A stretch of DNA of 64,000 nt from Ceratopteris richardii (taxonomy: Eukaryota > Streptophyta > Polypodiopsida > Polypodiales > Pteridaceae), in assembly GCA_020310875.1 (NCBI GenBank), contig CM035423.1:144757837-144821836 (forward strand), written 5' to 3'. The translations under genes were made by a program, and so were the position numbers. Of the stretch, positions 1 through 11,419 are shown one piece after another; positions within the stretch are counted from its first letter, which is position 1; each line of letters begins with the position of its first letter. Below the pieces are notes generated by a model. The model was not told where the DNA came from and did not search any database. It was given only the letters and a program-made list of their open reading frames with translations.

Positions 1-1222
1 TTTCCCAAAATACAGCCTTCACAGACATGTTTACAGTGCCTCAAGTTTCGGTAGACAGGGACACCGTTTGATTTTTGCAAGCATAGCAAACTAGCATAAT
101 TTAGATGAACAAAGCATGCATGCCAAAGTTTTGCATCTGACATAGCCTAAGAATCTTGAACTACACATGTTGAATCATTCATAGATTTTGCATAATCTAT
201 GAGCTTATATAGCCCATGACATAAAATGTCAAAAATGATATTAACATCACCATCATTTGATAGATCATGAACTGTACATCTACCATCAACAATTTTCACA
301 ACCAATCCGATCTTGGTTAATGCTAAAACTGATATAGATTTTTCTTGATCCCTAGCACAAACAAAGCATCTAACAATGTGAAAGAACTACCATCAATAGA
401 AGTTAGAATTATCTTACCAACTCCCATTACAAGATAAGAGGAGTTGCTAGCACATGTGATAGTATTCCCTATAGGGGAAGGCTGAAGTGAACTGAAGAAA
501 TTGTGCTATGAGGTAATATGTTTGGTTGCCCAATTCTCAAAGTACCAAACATCTGAGCCTACTACAAGCATACACTATTCATGAGAAGATGGTTCATAAT
601 TTCGAACAATAGTAAATGTCCATTCTTCATTCTGCACAAGATTATCATACTCTATTTTAGGTGTAGAGGCCTTTGCAACAACCATTCTAGCCTCTTTTTT
701 TTCTTTGCCTCTTTTGCAGCCAATATTGGACAAATTTTTATGACATAATCCTTTCCTTTACAGTATTCTCAAAATAAATTTTGCTTTTCTATTTTCTTCT
801 TGTCTTTGTCTTCTGTTTTTTACTATGCAGAATTAGCAGATTTTTGCTTACTAGTAGATGAGCTACATTTACCTTTGCCCTTTTGACTAACTAAGAAAGG
901 TTGATCTGCTACATACATGATAGACCTATTTTGCCTAAATTGATCTTCCTCCTACAAAACAGAGATAAACTCCTCAAAGGTTAAGGCATTTGGATTGTCT
1001 TTCATCATCAACTAAAGAGTAGAAGCAAAACTCTGATATGAATCTCGAAGACCATTCAAAACAGTCTGTGCAAGTAAACAGTTTGTGCAAGTGAACTGTC
1101 TCGCAAGAATTCATCAATAAAAATCAACTCTTCCTTCAAATCTTTGATCTTTGTCAAAAAACTATCCATAGAACCTCCTTCATTCATATGCTCACTCTCC
1201 AACTATTTTAAAGAGGTAAGCA
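1..1222 (-). mobile_element. Copia relic (A family), integrase-to-gag part
   Basis: This segment aligns by eye to the integrase-protease-gag stretch of the complete Copia element at 17240-22479 (about 20160-21472 there) and has the same minus orientation. Shared landmarks are the integrase zinc-region text at the window edge, the protease surroundings near 480-560, and the gag stretch near 900-1220. It is heavily decayed with many breaks and has no long reading frame. It continues off the left edge of the window. Its other end is probably the LTR relic at 7327-7491, the two being separated by a later insertion. It is clearly older than the copy at 17240. Confidence 0.85.
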
Positions 1223-1224
1223 AC

Positions 1225-1416
1225 ACTAATGTACAAGGGTAATGTTACATTCTTTAGGGATCATGCATCTAGAGGACTCCTCTAGAGCAATTACAAAGCT
1301 TCTTGAGATTTTACAAGGGATTTTAGGAAAAGAAAATGGTCCATTTATAGAAAATTTTGGGGCCTACTTTTCTTTACTTCTTTCTACTGCTTCCTTTTCT
1401 TCAGTCCTCTGCAACA
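1225..1416 (-). repeat. Left terminal direct repeat (3' LTR by orientation)
   Basis: The segment matches 7135-7326 at a constant offset of 5910 bp with only scattered differences. Read on the minus strand it opens with TGTTGCAGAGG, the TG start expected of an LTR. The opposite boundary is less certain, because the match runs past the TGTTACA motif at 1243 to about 1225. Confidence 0.75.
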
Positions 1417-1436
1417 CTCTCCCCCTCTAGTCTTTG
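1417..1436 (-). promoter_or_regulatory. Polypurine tract of the 1225-7326 element
   Basis: On the minus strand this reads as a purine-rich run with AGAGGGGGAGAG directly before the TG of the terminal repeat. This is the standard place for second-strand priming in LTR elements, and it fixes the element's orientation. Confidence 0.65.
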
Positions 1437-1539
1437 TCATCCCTCGATAAGGTTCTGTGAGTTTTCTTGACATGCAACAAGTGATAGAACCTGGCATAAA
1501 TAGTCTTTTGTTGTGCTTCTTCCTTTGGATGTATAAAAT

Positions 1540-2410
1540 TTTTTCCTACCTCTAATGCAACTTCTTGAAATTGTAATTTGGTGGCATCGTTGACATTCTA
1601 TAAGTATTACTCGGTTGTGGGGTTTTTGTGACAACTCCTTCCACCGCACTCTTTCTCATGTTGTTTGGTGCACTAGCCAATTCTGGTTGATCCACCACTT
1701 GATCTAGTTCGTCCCAATGTCCATCATCATTAACCTCAGTATTAAGATCAGCATTCGAGGTTGATTGATCATTCTTTACATTTGATTCCAAACACAAACT
1801 TGACTTTTCTAGACCCAACTACTTATAATGATTGATTTTGGATAATCTCTTACCCATATGTTTCTTTCTGTTGGCCTCACTCAATTGCCGATAATGATGT
1901 CCTTGGATAGTAAGGTTGATCTGCCCTTCCATATATTTGTGAGTTGCTTGAAGAGCATCTTCCAACTCAGCTTCTCTAATCGGAGGTGGTTGAGCCATAG
2001 TGGACTTTGGAATCATATGAGCGCATTTAGCCAATGGAGTTATGACCACATCTTCAAGATCTCTCATCCTTTTCAAGCCTCACATAGTTGGTTGGGCTTT
2101 GGTGCCAGCTTCCTTAGCAATTATGACACCACACTTGTTCTTTGGGACAGTGACAGACTTAACATACTTTGCCATTTCCAATGTAGATGGCATTTCCCTT
2201 AGATAATCATAAATGTTTAATGCATGGTAGATTAGAATGGTCAATGTTGTACAACCATTCCAAAAAATTTTGATGCCCCATTGTTTTTTTGCTTCGAAAA
2301 GCCTTTCCCGTACATATGATGTTAGGTTGATTTGGTTGCCAATCTGTTTTAGAACATGTGATAATATTTGGACCACTATTTTTTGTGGTGTTGTATACAT
2401 GTGCATGTTA
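1540..2410 (-). pseudogene. Unrecognised coding remnant inside the 5.9-kb element
   Basis: Three adjoining minus-strand reading stretches have protein-like composition: one acidic and Asn/Asp-rich, one with a helical basic segment, one with the pattern IFWNGCTTLTILIYHALNIYD-like (hydrophobic helix). They lie just upstream of the polypurine tract, where LTR elements place their last coding region. I do not recognise a family. A captured host gene piece or an element-specific accessory ORF are both possible. It is a fossil with several breaks. Confidence 0.4.
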
Positions 2411-4159
2411 GGGAAACAAAAATGTTGATATACTAGTCACACTTCTTCCTCTATATCTATCTGATTAATATCCAGAAAGGTTCTCTTTTTTGCTTCATGA
2501 CTCTCATACTTGAGATCAGTAATACCATCTTTAATCCATCCAAATGCTTCTTTAATGAGTTCATGGGTGAAGCGAATGGTTTGCAAGTTTCCTTGTAAAT
2601 CCATGACTCTAGCCTTTGGTACTTAAGTTTTGTTGACTGTAGGATGCAGGGTATTCATGACTTGAGTGCATCTTTCAAAGTTTGGCTTATAGACGGAAAC
2701 TTCAAATAAGCTTTGATGCCAGATTTTTTCCATGTGTCCATTACTCGAGGCAATTCATGAAGAACTTTGAAGTCTTGACTCATCATTGGGAAGTGATGGT
2801 CACGATCCATGATTCTTATGGTGATTAAGAAGAGGTGTTCTCTAGCTAGCTGGTCATCTTGAAACCACTAACCTTTTTCTTTGACTACACACTCCAAGGG
2901 GAGTTCATTTACCTCCATTTATTGGGTTGCTTAAGAATCCTCAGAAGCATTCACACTTGAATTGCAATACGTGATTAGTATGAGAAATTAGGAAAGATTC
3001 TTTTCTTCCATAGTGCTCAAGCATTTGTTGTTCACCTTTTAAACATGTCCCCCCTCACATAGGTGAGTGAATCATGATACTTGAAGGTATACATTTTTGT
3101 GATTTTTCTATTTGTTGAAAAGAAATAGGAAATGGTTAGTCATAGTCAAAGCAATTGTTAGTAATAGTTGGTAAAAGTCCTACATTACTATAGTACAAGT
3201 GAAGTCCTATTTTCGTTTGAGGAAATGTGCACTTTGCACCACTAAATAGTTTAAAGAAGTTGTGTGTTGAATACAAGGCCTTCTAGTTTGGCATTTTTGT
3301 GCATACTCTAAGTGCATTCAACTCATTATGAGTGCAATTTTGATGTTGCTTCTCGTGAATTTACTTTGCTGGTACACTCTTTGGTCACCATATTTGATAT
3401 GTCTTTGTTGTTTGATGTTGAGCCTTTGTTGGGACTTTTTCAAGTCAATTTTGGTGTTACTTCCTTTTTCTTGATCTCCCATATGTATTTTCTTTGCTTC
3501 TAGAGTTCCTATAGCTTCTTTGGCCTTCATCCTTTGTTATTTTCTTGTGAAGCTTTAATATCTTTGCTTGAATGCTGAGCATTTGGGCAAATACTTCAAT
3601 TTCTTCCTTGGATTTCTTCAATGTCTTCTTTGGGACCCATACCTGTTTTTATTTTCTTTGAGCTTCCATGAATCTTTTGTGTAACCATACTTGAAGTACC
3701 CTTGTGGTGACTTGTTGTGCTCTTCCTTTTTTGGAATGTCTTCTTCTTCTAGGGTTTGTTGGTTGTGCTTATGCTTCCTTGTATTGGTGCTCTTGAAGCT
3801 TATTTTTGCGAATCTATATTTGTTTGACTCTCTTGCATGGTAATTTTTGAGTTCCTTTTGACCTTAGGCCTATAGATAACTTCCCAATTTCCTCTCTGGA
3901 ATGAATGACCTCACTATGACTCTCGCAGATTATTTTTTGAGAAGGAAGGTTTGGTTGATTGCATCTAGTTCTTCAAAGGGAGGGACATCCTTCTCATCTT
4001 TCTTCCATCTTTCTTCTTGCACTTTAGCGCACAAATCATGTGGCCACCACTTGCGGAATCATTGAGTTTCTTTCTATGGTCTCAAAACCTAATTCTACTT
4101 CAATCTCCTTAGTTTGTTCCGATTTCTCTTGTTGTGAATTATGGTTTTCTAAACATCCT

Positions 4160-5112
4160 TGGAACATTTATCCTAGGATTCTCATTTTAAGGAGGCTTGG
4201 TATTGCTTGTTCTAGCATGACCTGAGCAATTTCAATTGATTTCTTACATATTTCCAATCTTTCCTTCTCAAGGTCTCCTCTTGGGTAACTTTTATCATAT
4301 TGTTCTAGACCAAGTCTTGTCCCTATTCTAGATTGAGAAGCTTTTAACCACATTTTTAAGTCTTCAAGCATAGGGTCAGCTAGAATTGATCCCGCCTGCT
4401 CCTTCGTTTGATTCTCGTTCACCACATTCATGTCTTGATTGGTTGGACAATTTTGATTAGGTTTGGGATCTTTTATTGTATTCTCCTTTTCTTCAACCAC
4501 TTTTGTCATCCACTTGTTTTTAACCTTTTCTCTTCTTGCTTTCCATCTGTGAGTTTTTTTAAAGGTGTCAGAGGATTTTTCTAAATCTTCTACTACTTGG
4601 GGTGAAGCTTATATCTCATTTTTCCTTTTGTGGACTATCATGTCCTTGATTTTCCACGGTTTCTTTTGCTTTGGCTCTGGTGATGGATTTCAATGGCACA
4701 ATGTATTCTTTATCACTCCTTGAGGACTCTATTACCTCAATTACATTGATCTGAGATGTGGGTGATGTTTTGGATGGGCTTTTGGGGTAGTCTCTGAACA
4801 AGTGTTCTTTCTTAGAGTCATTGCAATACCCTTACCAAACTCTAGGGGGTGGTGGGTGGTGGGTGGTAAGGCATTGTACATCCCCTAATAAAATGGTATT
4901 CTCCACTAGATAGGAACTCCTTGAAAGTTTGTAGAGATATATTGCATGGACATCCTATACTCTCCTTCTATTGCTGACATGAGCTCTATTGAATGGACGG
5001 AGCTATGCATATCTTCAAAGGCCATAATCATTTCTTCCTCTGAGTTACTAGAGGTTTCTGAGTAAATGGAGTGAATACTTTGTTGGGTTACACTTCTTGT
5101 TGAGGATATCAC
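4160..5112 (-). pseudogene. Gag-like coding remnant of the 5.9-kb element
   Basis: Minus-strand fragments contain a knuckle-like stretch (HLFRDYPKSP around 4780) followed by PLKSITRAKAKE. That resembles the basic linker after the CCHC knuckle in plant Gypsy gag-protease regions. Its position toward the 5' side of the element fits gag. The assignment is tentative and the region is decayed. Confidence 0.4.
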
Positions 5113-5279
5113 ACTTCTTCATCTTCATAGGACACATCTTGGCCTTAGGTTCATTCATAGTCTAGGGTTTTCCTTTTGCTTTTGTGTCAATTCTCAAGCC
5201 TTAGAAGTGACTTGGTTCAAGTTTTGAATGTAAAATTTCCTAAGATTTTCACTTTAGAGTCTTTTCTAAGTCGTTTGTA

Positions 5280-5720
5280 TCTCCCATGATACACAATACT
5301 TACACCTAGATGATACTCAACTCAAGCAATACACGATATTGGTTATACCATGATACATGATACTCACGAGAGACAATACGATACTTGATCTAAAAACAAC
5401 ACACGATACTTGGGCAAGTATCAGTGACACACAATACAAGAGAGCAATGATACATGATACCAGACTTCACAATACACGATACACAATTATCACGATACAT
5501 GATTCTTGAAGGTATTGGTGATTTATGATACATTGAAAGAAGATACACGATACAACCCACATTGTGGCACACAATACTTAGAAAGTATCGATGATGCATG
5601 ATACTAGGTGATCATGATACTCGACCAGAAGATACACAATACCTAGATATCGTGATACACTATGAGTAGGTATTAGCGATACATGATCCATACCAAGTAT
5701 TTGCGACACACAGGAATTTT
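5280..5720. repeat. Degenerate short-period repeat built on GATACACGATAC-like words
   Basis: Across about 440 bp, words such as gatacacgatac, catgatactc, acacaatact and their reverse complements recur every 10-25 bp, often in both orientations. No exact period is kept, so this looks like an old, diverged short-unit repeat. It lies within the 5.9-kb element, upstream (minus sense) of the gag-like part, in what would be the leader. Confidence 0.65.
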
Positions 5721-6839
5721 GTATCATGATACCAAACTTAGTCGATCACAATACTTAGACTTTTTGAAGTCCAAATTTAAAATTTTATATGTATGTGCTC
5801 CTTCTGCTCTCCTTGTCACCCTTGTGTGTCCATACCTAGAAAATCCTTTCAATTTCTCCCTATTCACATCGCACGATACTCGACAAGTGTCGTGTCACCC
5901 CATGTGAGTGATCAAACACAACTTTGATTTTTCCACACTGTAGTGCTTACCTCAAAGATAATCTCCTCAAGTTTTTGGAGTCAGATGCTTGCTAAACCGT
6001 GAGTTCTCCCCGATACAAGACTCATGATGCAGATTGTCTCACTCTCTCCATGATACTTGCTAAAAAAAAGTGACTAGAAATGAGGTGAAATTTTGTTTTT
6101 AGCCTCTAGCTGAGACTAGAGACTAAAAAAAAAAATGAAACTTTTTGTGAATTTTTTTGGAATTAATTTTCTATACTATTTCCACACACACTCTATGTCC
6201 TACTTCCTAACCCTAACTCCTTCCCTCTTGACCTAATCCTAAAAACGTGTCACACACACACAATGAGTGTATGAAGTAACAAGTGCAAGGGAAGTTTGGA
6301 CTTTCCACACTACTCAAATCACTTCTTCATGCTCACTACCTTCACAACTATGCTTTAACCATCATGTAGGCACCTTGATTGAAGGCGACCCCCCTGGCAA
6401 TGGTGCCAAAAGCATGTGTACTTGTGCTCACAATGTCTTAGGGGCTTGCAACAAAGGAGACTAAGTCCCTAACATCAAGCAAGTGCATAAAGTGGTGGCA
6501 TTGATACACTCATTTAATCATCAATCCGTGAGCTTAACCCCATCAAATGTATGAAGATATTTGCAAACATGATAGTTAATGTATTTAAGGGACAAGTAAT
6601 GCATGCAAACTATGCTAAATCTACCTCACATGACACCTCTTACACAATGGCATGTATCACAATACTTGGTGCAGTAGTACATACTAATCGAGTGATTTCT
6701 CTAAGTTCAATACTCGAATATAGTCAATAGTGAGTTCATTTCAAAGCTCTTGAAAAGACGCATCCAATGCTACTTTTGACTAAATTGGATATTTGTGCTT
6801 AACACTACAACCAAAAAATAGAGTGGTGGGAAAAACTAA

Positions 6840-7134
6840 CTATCACTTCTACTTTCCTATACTCCACACACACACACACCAAGACAACAAAAAGAGATGG
6901 GGAAGGGGTAGACAACACCTCTAGACACACATTCCATGCCTCAGACACACATGCAAGCTCAAGGAGAAGAAGATACACGGACAAGAAGAAGCAAATTTGA
7001 AATTTTCCAAAGTTATTTCTTCACAATGAAAAAAGTCTTTACAAAAGAGTCACAAGTGACTTATATATATGTGCCCTAAATTTGGTCCTTTCACATAAGA
7101 GACCGAAACTTTATTCATAAATCACTAAGTTCCT
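6840..7134. other. Leader side of the 5.9-kb element, no gene seen
   Basis: The segment contains a short CA run near 6867-6881 and AT-rich sequence. The stretch next to the right terminal repeat should hold a primer-binding site in minus sense, but it does not match the initiator Met-tRNA site seen in the other elements here. The primer is therefore unidentified. Confidence 0.4.
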
Positions 7135-7326
7135 ACTAATACGCAAGGGTAATGTTACATTCTTCAGGGATCATGCATCTAGAGGACTCCTCTAGAGCAA
7201 TCACAAAGCTTCTTGAGATTTTACAAGGGATTTTAGGAAAAGAAAATGGGCCATTCATTGAAAATTTTGGGGCCTACTTTTCATTACTTCTTTCTATTGT
7301 TTCCTTGTCTTCAATCCTCTACAACA
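7135..7326 (-). repeat. Right terminal direct repeat (5' LTR by orientation)
   Basis: This is the partner of 1225-1416, with a similar sequence throughout and a constant offset. Outside it, at 7327, the Copia LTR relic begins immediately. Confidence 0.75.
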
Positions 7327-7491
7327 TGCACAATATTGAATGTATTACCAATCGAATGTACAAAGATAAGCATGTCATTAGGGTTATAAGCGTATATATA
7401 CAAGCAGGGGGGAAAAATCTCCTAAAGAGGGAAAAAAGTGCCTCGACAGTCCTATGCTTGTTCACACACATGACTACAGAAATATATCAAT
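7327..7491 (-). mobile_element. Copia LTR relic (A family)
   Basis: The sequence matches the LTR of the Copia element at 22310-22479, including the run 'attaccaatcgaatgtac', the 'caagcaggggggaaaaa' area and the terminal 'atatatcaa'. With 1-1222 it forms a single disrupted Copia copy in minus orientation, of which this is the 5' LTR side. Confidence 0.8.
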
Positions 7492-8180
7492 AGATGCATG
7501 AAGTGCATGAATGTCAAGAATTTTTAGAGCAAAGGAATGCTTGAATAATTTATGGCATGCAAGGACATGCATTTGCATGCAAGAACATACATTTTCATGA
7601 ATAAAAGTCCCTTTTGGTTGTTAAGGATATGAACAAGTGAATGTATCTTTCTAGTACTTAACTTACTTTTGAGTGAAAGCTTGAAATGCTGGAAGAAGTG
7701 AAAATAGATATTTGCAAACTCATGCTAATTACAGCTTTTCAAGTCAAGTATCTAGAAATTCCTTCCCAAGGTGATACTTACGTCAAATACTTAATGTGAA
7801 GTTTATATTAATTAACGAGCTATGTCTTCCTTAGTAAAAAGCAAGCAAAAGTAAGGAAACAATTTAGGAAGATACATTCAAATACTTAAGTTTTCTTGCC
7901 ACATAAATGAACAGCAAGTCATATACACATGAGAACCTAGAATATTCAATGATTATTGTAAGTATTAGAGATACTTATAGAAATTCATTTGAAGTATTCC
8001 TAAGAAAGATATCTTTGAGAAATCATTAAAATTCTTCAAAGAGATTTTACTTTTTCTTGTGTAATTTCTCATGCATCCTAAGCAAGATAGTACCTTAGTA
8101 TAGTTTAAAAGTTTCATAATCACTTTGATATAGAGATTTCACTTGATTCCATCGAAGAGAATGATGGGAAAGAAATCTAC
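7492..8180. other. AT-rich intergenic stretch, nothing recognised
   Basis: There is no convincing reading frame, RNA gene or repeat on either strand. The composition is strongly AT-rich. Confidence 0.5.
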
Positions 8181-8181
8181 T

Positions 8182-8240
8182 TAGCCTAGTGGTTATGTCT
8201 TAAGGATGAGAATGACGAAGCCTTGTGTTCAACCCTCATG
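8182..8240 (+). mobile_element. tRNA-like SINE head (A and B boxes)
   Basis: TAGCCTAGTGGTTA at 8182-8195 matches the Pol III A box. GTGTTCAACCCTC at 8225-8237 matches the B box, about 30 bp downstream as in tRNAs. The arms do not fold into a full cloverleaf by eye, so a tRNA-derived SINE remnant is more likely than a working tRNA. The body may extend to about 8400, but I cannot fix its 3' end. Confidence 0.5.
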
Positions 8241-8417
8241 GGGAGCATAGGGAGAGAGTTTTGTCCAAAGAGATCTAGTCTAAGCCTTCTCACTCAAATT
8301 GAGCTAACATAAGTTAATTTGGGTCCAAGGAGACTTAACTTAAAAGGTGAGTACACCTACCACTAGTGGGTTCTAGTGGAAGGTGATAAAGTGGTGGTGG
8401 AGATTGCACATGCATAT

Positions 8418-8663
8418 GTGAAATCTAGTTAATTCAGAGGTCACAATTGATTAGAAGAGCTATAAATATAAGCATAAGCTTGGGATAAGAGTCATCTCTA
8501 TAGCACATGGTGGTCCTAATGCTCCTAGTCCTTCACATGTATGTGGACTTCGGTTAAATTAGAGGTCACCATTGATTCGAAGAGCTATATGTAGAAGTAT
8601 AGGGTTGGTAGGAGAGTCATCTCTCTAGCATGTGGTGGTCCTAATGCTCTTAGTCCTTCACAT
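8418..8663 (+). repeat. Imperfect tandem duplication of about 125 bp
   Basis: About 8418-8538 and 8540-8663 share the order 'gaggtcac..attgatt', 'agagctata', 'gagtcatctct', 'tggtggtcctaatgctc' and 'tagtccttcaca'. The second copy runs straight into a primer-binding-like site at 8664, so this may be the end of an old LTR that carried an internal duplication. Confidence 0.6.
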
Positions 8664-8676
8664 TGGTATCAAAGCC
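8664..8676 (+). promoter_or_regulatory. Primer-binding-like site (initiator Met-tRNA type)
   Basis: TGGTATCAAAGCC differs by one base from TGGTATCAGAGCC, the standard plant LTR-element primer site, and follows a sequence ending in 'ccttcaca'. It suggests the end of a 5' LTR at about 8662. No matching internal region or second LTR is seen. Confidence 0.4.
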
Positions 8677-9319
8677 TCAAGCTTTTTTCATGGTGGGTTT
8701 GGCGGGTCCCATCATCTTCCTCACAAACTTCCATGAAGATTTTGGTTCTTTTTTATTACTCTATTTCATTAAATTTCGGATGCCTTCTCTCCATCATTCA
8801 TGTTGTTGTGCGATTCCCAATGTATTCATTGCTTTTTCCAAATTAACTTTATGCAAAAAGATAGAATCGCTTGAATTTGTCGTACCCCACTCTCAAACTC
8901 ACGACCTACATATGGAGAGCGAGAAGTCTATACACTCACATGGTTGTCTATTTTTTAACATAAATCAAAAATAAAAATATCATAAAAAACTCAACCCTTG
9001 AGACATGAAACCCATGATCATGACGCAGGAGGATTGTAGCATGTCCATTGTTGCCATTGTGGCACACTTGAATGATAATTTAACAATTTTCTTTTTATAT
9101 TGTTTTTTTTTTCAACGAGTAAGTTTAGTTGAAGCTCAATCTTCCTTTTCTTGAATTGATTAAAAAGAACAACTCTACAAGTGAATGAGGATAGTACCCA
9201 TGGGACACCCATATCCCAAAAAGCAGGGGTTAGATTGCTTTAAGGTGATACAATGATGACTGCCTAAAGGCTATAAGGAAGCATGGTTTAATACTGGCTT
9301 AAGGCCCAACAAATGTCAC
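8677..9319. other. Anonymous stretch
   Basis: The sequence is AT-rich with poly-T and poly-A runs. A weak tRNA-like pattern occurs on the minus strand around 8884-8945 (see rejected items). No gene is supported. Confidence 0.4.
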
Positions 9320-9395
9320 CTACGGCTTGCGAGGGTTGAAGCCCTACCCCCACCTCAAGAGGCAAAGGCCCAAACCACTCGAACTAGCACACGTC
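9320..9395 (-). mobile_element. tRNA-like SINE head on the minus strand
   Basis: Read on the minus strand, TAGTTCGAGTGG (within 9367-9387) fits the A box and GGGCTTCAACCCTC (9331-9344) fits the B box, with tRNA-like spacing. The region is GC-richer than its surroundings. It is probably a SINE or a decayed tRNA-derived sequence. Confidence 0.45.
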
Positions 9396-9815
9396 GACTT
9401 CTTTTTATATTGTTCTTTGGTTGTGCATTTTCAAAGCTAATTTACATGACGCAGCAGAAGTACGTTGAGAAACCTTTTTGGAAGGTAAATGCAAATATAT
9501 GTATCCTAGTGTATGTTTTCAGGTTTTTGAAGACAGGAAATAGCAGGTGCAGAGACAGTATATGCTACATTTGTTGTCAAGCAATGATTGCTTGATGTGT
9601 TCACTATTGGATATCTAGTTTGCATATTTTCTCAAGTATTATGGTTCATATTCAGCAAGTTCAGATTTTTGAAGGAAAGTCGAATTCAGTTTTGAAGAAG
9701 ACTTTTTTTCTGAAGTGTCGGAAGTACAAGCTTGTGACAGGCTATTCTAAGCTTGTGGTAATTTGCAGATTATAAAGTTTGCAGATCTAGTCCAAAATGC
9801 ACCAATATGACATTG

Positions 9816-10260
9816 CAAGGGGGATTGTTGGAAACAATGTCCTATTTGTCAAAGGTTGGTCAATCTTGCTCTTAGATCATAGCATCAATAGACATGTTGC
9901 ATAGTCTTTGATTCAAGAATTGATGGGCGCTACAAAGTATCTATAGCGTTTCTTAGTACATCCTACAACAGAACACGTGGGCGCCGTGGCTATGTCATGC
10001 TCCTCTCATACAACCCTCCAGGGATCAAATCCCCCAGACGACAGCGCGCGGCAGTGTTTTTTTATAATATGTTTTCCAAATAAAAGCAAAAGCAGATGAA
10101 GACGGAATCGCGTAGCGATGAGCAATCACGAACGGAGCTTTCGCGATAGAGTTTTTTGTTTGGCTTTTGGAGGTTTGCTTTTCAAAGTACAAGAATACTA
10201 TATAAACAAGTGCTTGGCTCACTTGTATTCATCCTTCACCTAGGATCAACACAAGCTTTA
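9816..10260 (+). mobile_element. LTR-like segment with preceding polypurine tract
   Basis: GCAAGGGGGATT at 9814-9825 looks like a polypurine tract and is followed by TGTTGGAAACAATG at 9826, a typical Copia LTR start. A TATA-like 'actatataaac' lies near 10195. No second copy of this LTR and no matching internal region are found, so the right boundary is a guess. It is a relic. Confidence 0.35.
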
Positions 10261-10478
10261 TAGAGCTTGGACCTCAATAGAGGTGGTGTTTCTTCTAGCA
10301 CATGGGGCAGCCATGGTGCTAACTTGAAGCATGTTGAGGAGCAGCTATGGAGTTCTTCTTGGTGATTCTTCTTGGAGAAGATGAAGGGTGTGCTCACACT
10401 CTAGCTCATGGAGAGGAGGTCATCTCTTGTTCATGGCAAGAAGACTTGATTATTAGCAGCTTGATGGTGAGGATCGCC

Positions 10479-10685
10479 CATCTACATGATGTATTTGAAG
10501 ATCATCTTCTACAAGAAGATGTTAGATTGAAGATTATCTTCTACAAGAAGTTGTCTGGCTACTTCAAAAACATTGGATGGGACCATCTACATGATTTTGA
10601 AGATTATCTTCTACAGGAAGATATTAGGTTGAAGATTGTCTTCAACAAGAAGATGTCGGGCTACTTCAAAGACATTAGATGGTGA
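10479..10685 (+). repeat. Two-copy tandem repeat of 105 bp
   Basis: 10479-10583 and 10584-10685 are imperfect copies with the same reading frame. They make a protein-like twofold repeat (patterns LLQEDIRLKI and SGYFK in each copy) inside a 112-codon open stretch at 10347-10685. The stretch sits between an LTR-like segment and a Copia fossil. I do not consider it a proven gene. Confidence 0.6.
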
Positions 10686-11310
10686 TTAACATAAGATTCA
10701 CATCTTATGTTAAGTATTCAGGTACATATTCTCTTTATGCACACAGGTACTACTTGAAGTTTATGGAGGCTGTGGCGTTCATATCAGAAGAAGTCTTATT
10801 CGGCATAGGTACAAGAGAATCAGTACTTATATGCTTTATGCATATTTTTATGAGGTGTTTGAGAAGGTGTGTTCACATGAGTTTGAGGATTTCCGGCAAC
10901 AATTTTGTTAGCATTCTATGCTACTTTATAAGTATGTGATCTTTTCACACACGTATCTGACTTAGGGTCTTCCATAGCCTAAGTTTAGATGTAGGTTTGT
11001 TGACCATCAATTTCACACTGATCCTTCCTTATTCAGTCACTCATATTCACTCTTCTATAACCTATAAGGTCACACATCTCATGTATATTCAGATTATTGC
11101 CCATACATCTGAATATGTTTGTTACATTGTACATTCACTCATGCATCTATTTCTCATCACATAGAGTGGTTGAGAGTTTTGCTCCCACATTGTACATTGA
11201 ACATTGGTATATATGATACTATGAGTAAGCGATGGCTTACATAACACCTTACACATGTCGTCTATTCTTTCTCTATCTTTGTCTCATCATCTGTATGATT
11301 AAGTTGTGGT
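10686..11310. other. Anonymous stretch before the Copia fossil
   Basis: The sequence is AT-rich without recognised motifs. It could be decayed 5' sequence of the adjoining Copia element, but I see no gag, protease or LTR. Confidence 0.35.
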
Positions 11311-11419
11311 ATGTTCATGTTTTGTCAATATGGAAGATTGCTAGAATTAATGTTGTACATGAATGGAACTATGGAACCATGGACCTGTGACATGAGCCTA
11401 AGGGCCTACCTCACTTCCA

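Larger units (their letters stand above)
1225..7326 (-). mobile_element. 5.9-kb LTR-type element of unassigned family, inserted in Copia relic
   Basis: Two direct repeats of about 192 bp (1225-1416 and 7135-7326) bound this block. A polypurine tract, read on the minus strand, directly precedes the left repeat at 1417-1436, which orients the element to the minus strand. Copia relic sequence lies on both outer sides (1-1222 and 7327-7491), so the block is an insertion. Inside are short minus-strand coding remnants, one of them gag-like with a knuckle-like stretch (about 4160-5110), and a conserved-looking stretch near 1550-2410 that I do not recognise. I see no reverse transcriptase or integrase motif, so it may be a non-autonomous (LARD-like) element or one with an unfamiliar coding set. 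No clean target duplication is visible. It is broken in many places. Confidence 0.65.

Noticed and set aside
8884-8945. Minus-strand tRNA-like pattern
   Set aside because: The B box (GAGTTTGAGAG) is poor and the A box only approximate, so it is too weak to annotate.
9979-10036. Plus-strand tRNA-like pattern with GGGATCAAATCCC
   Set aside because: The B box is acceptable, but the A box is poor and the GGGAT/ATCCC palindrome explains part of the signal.
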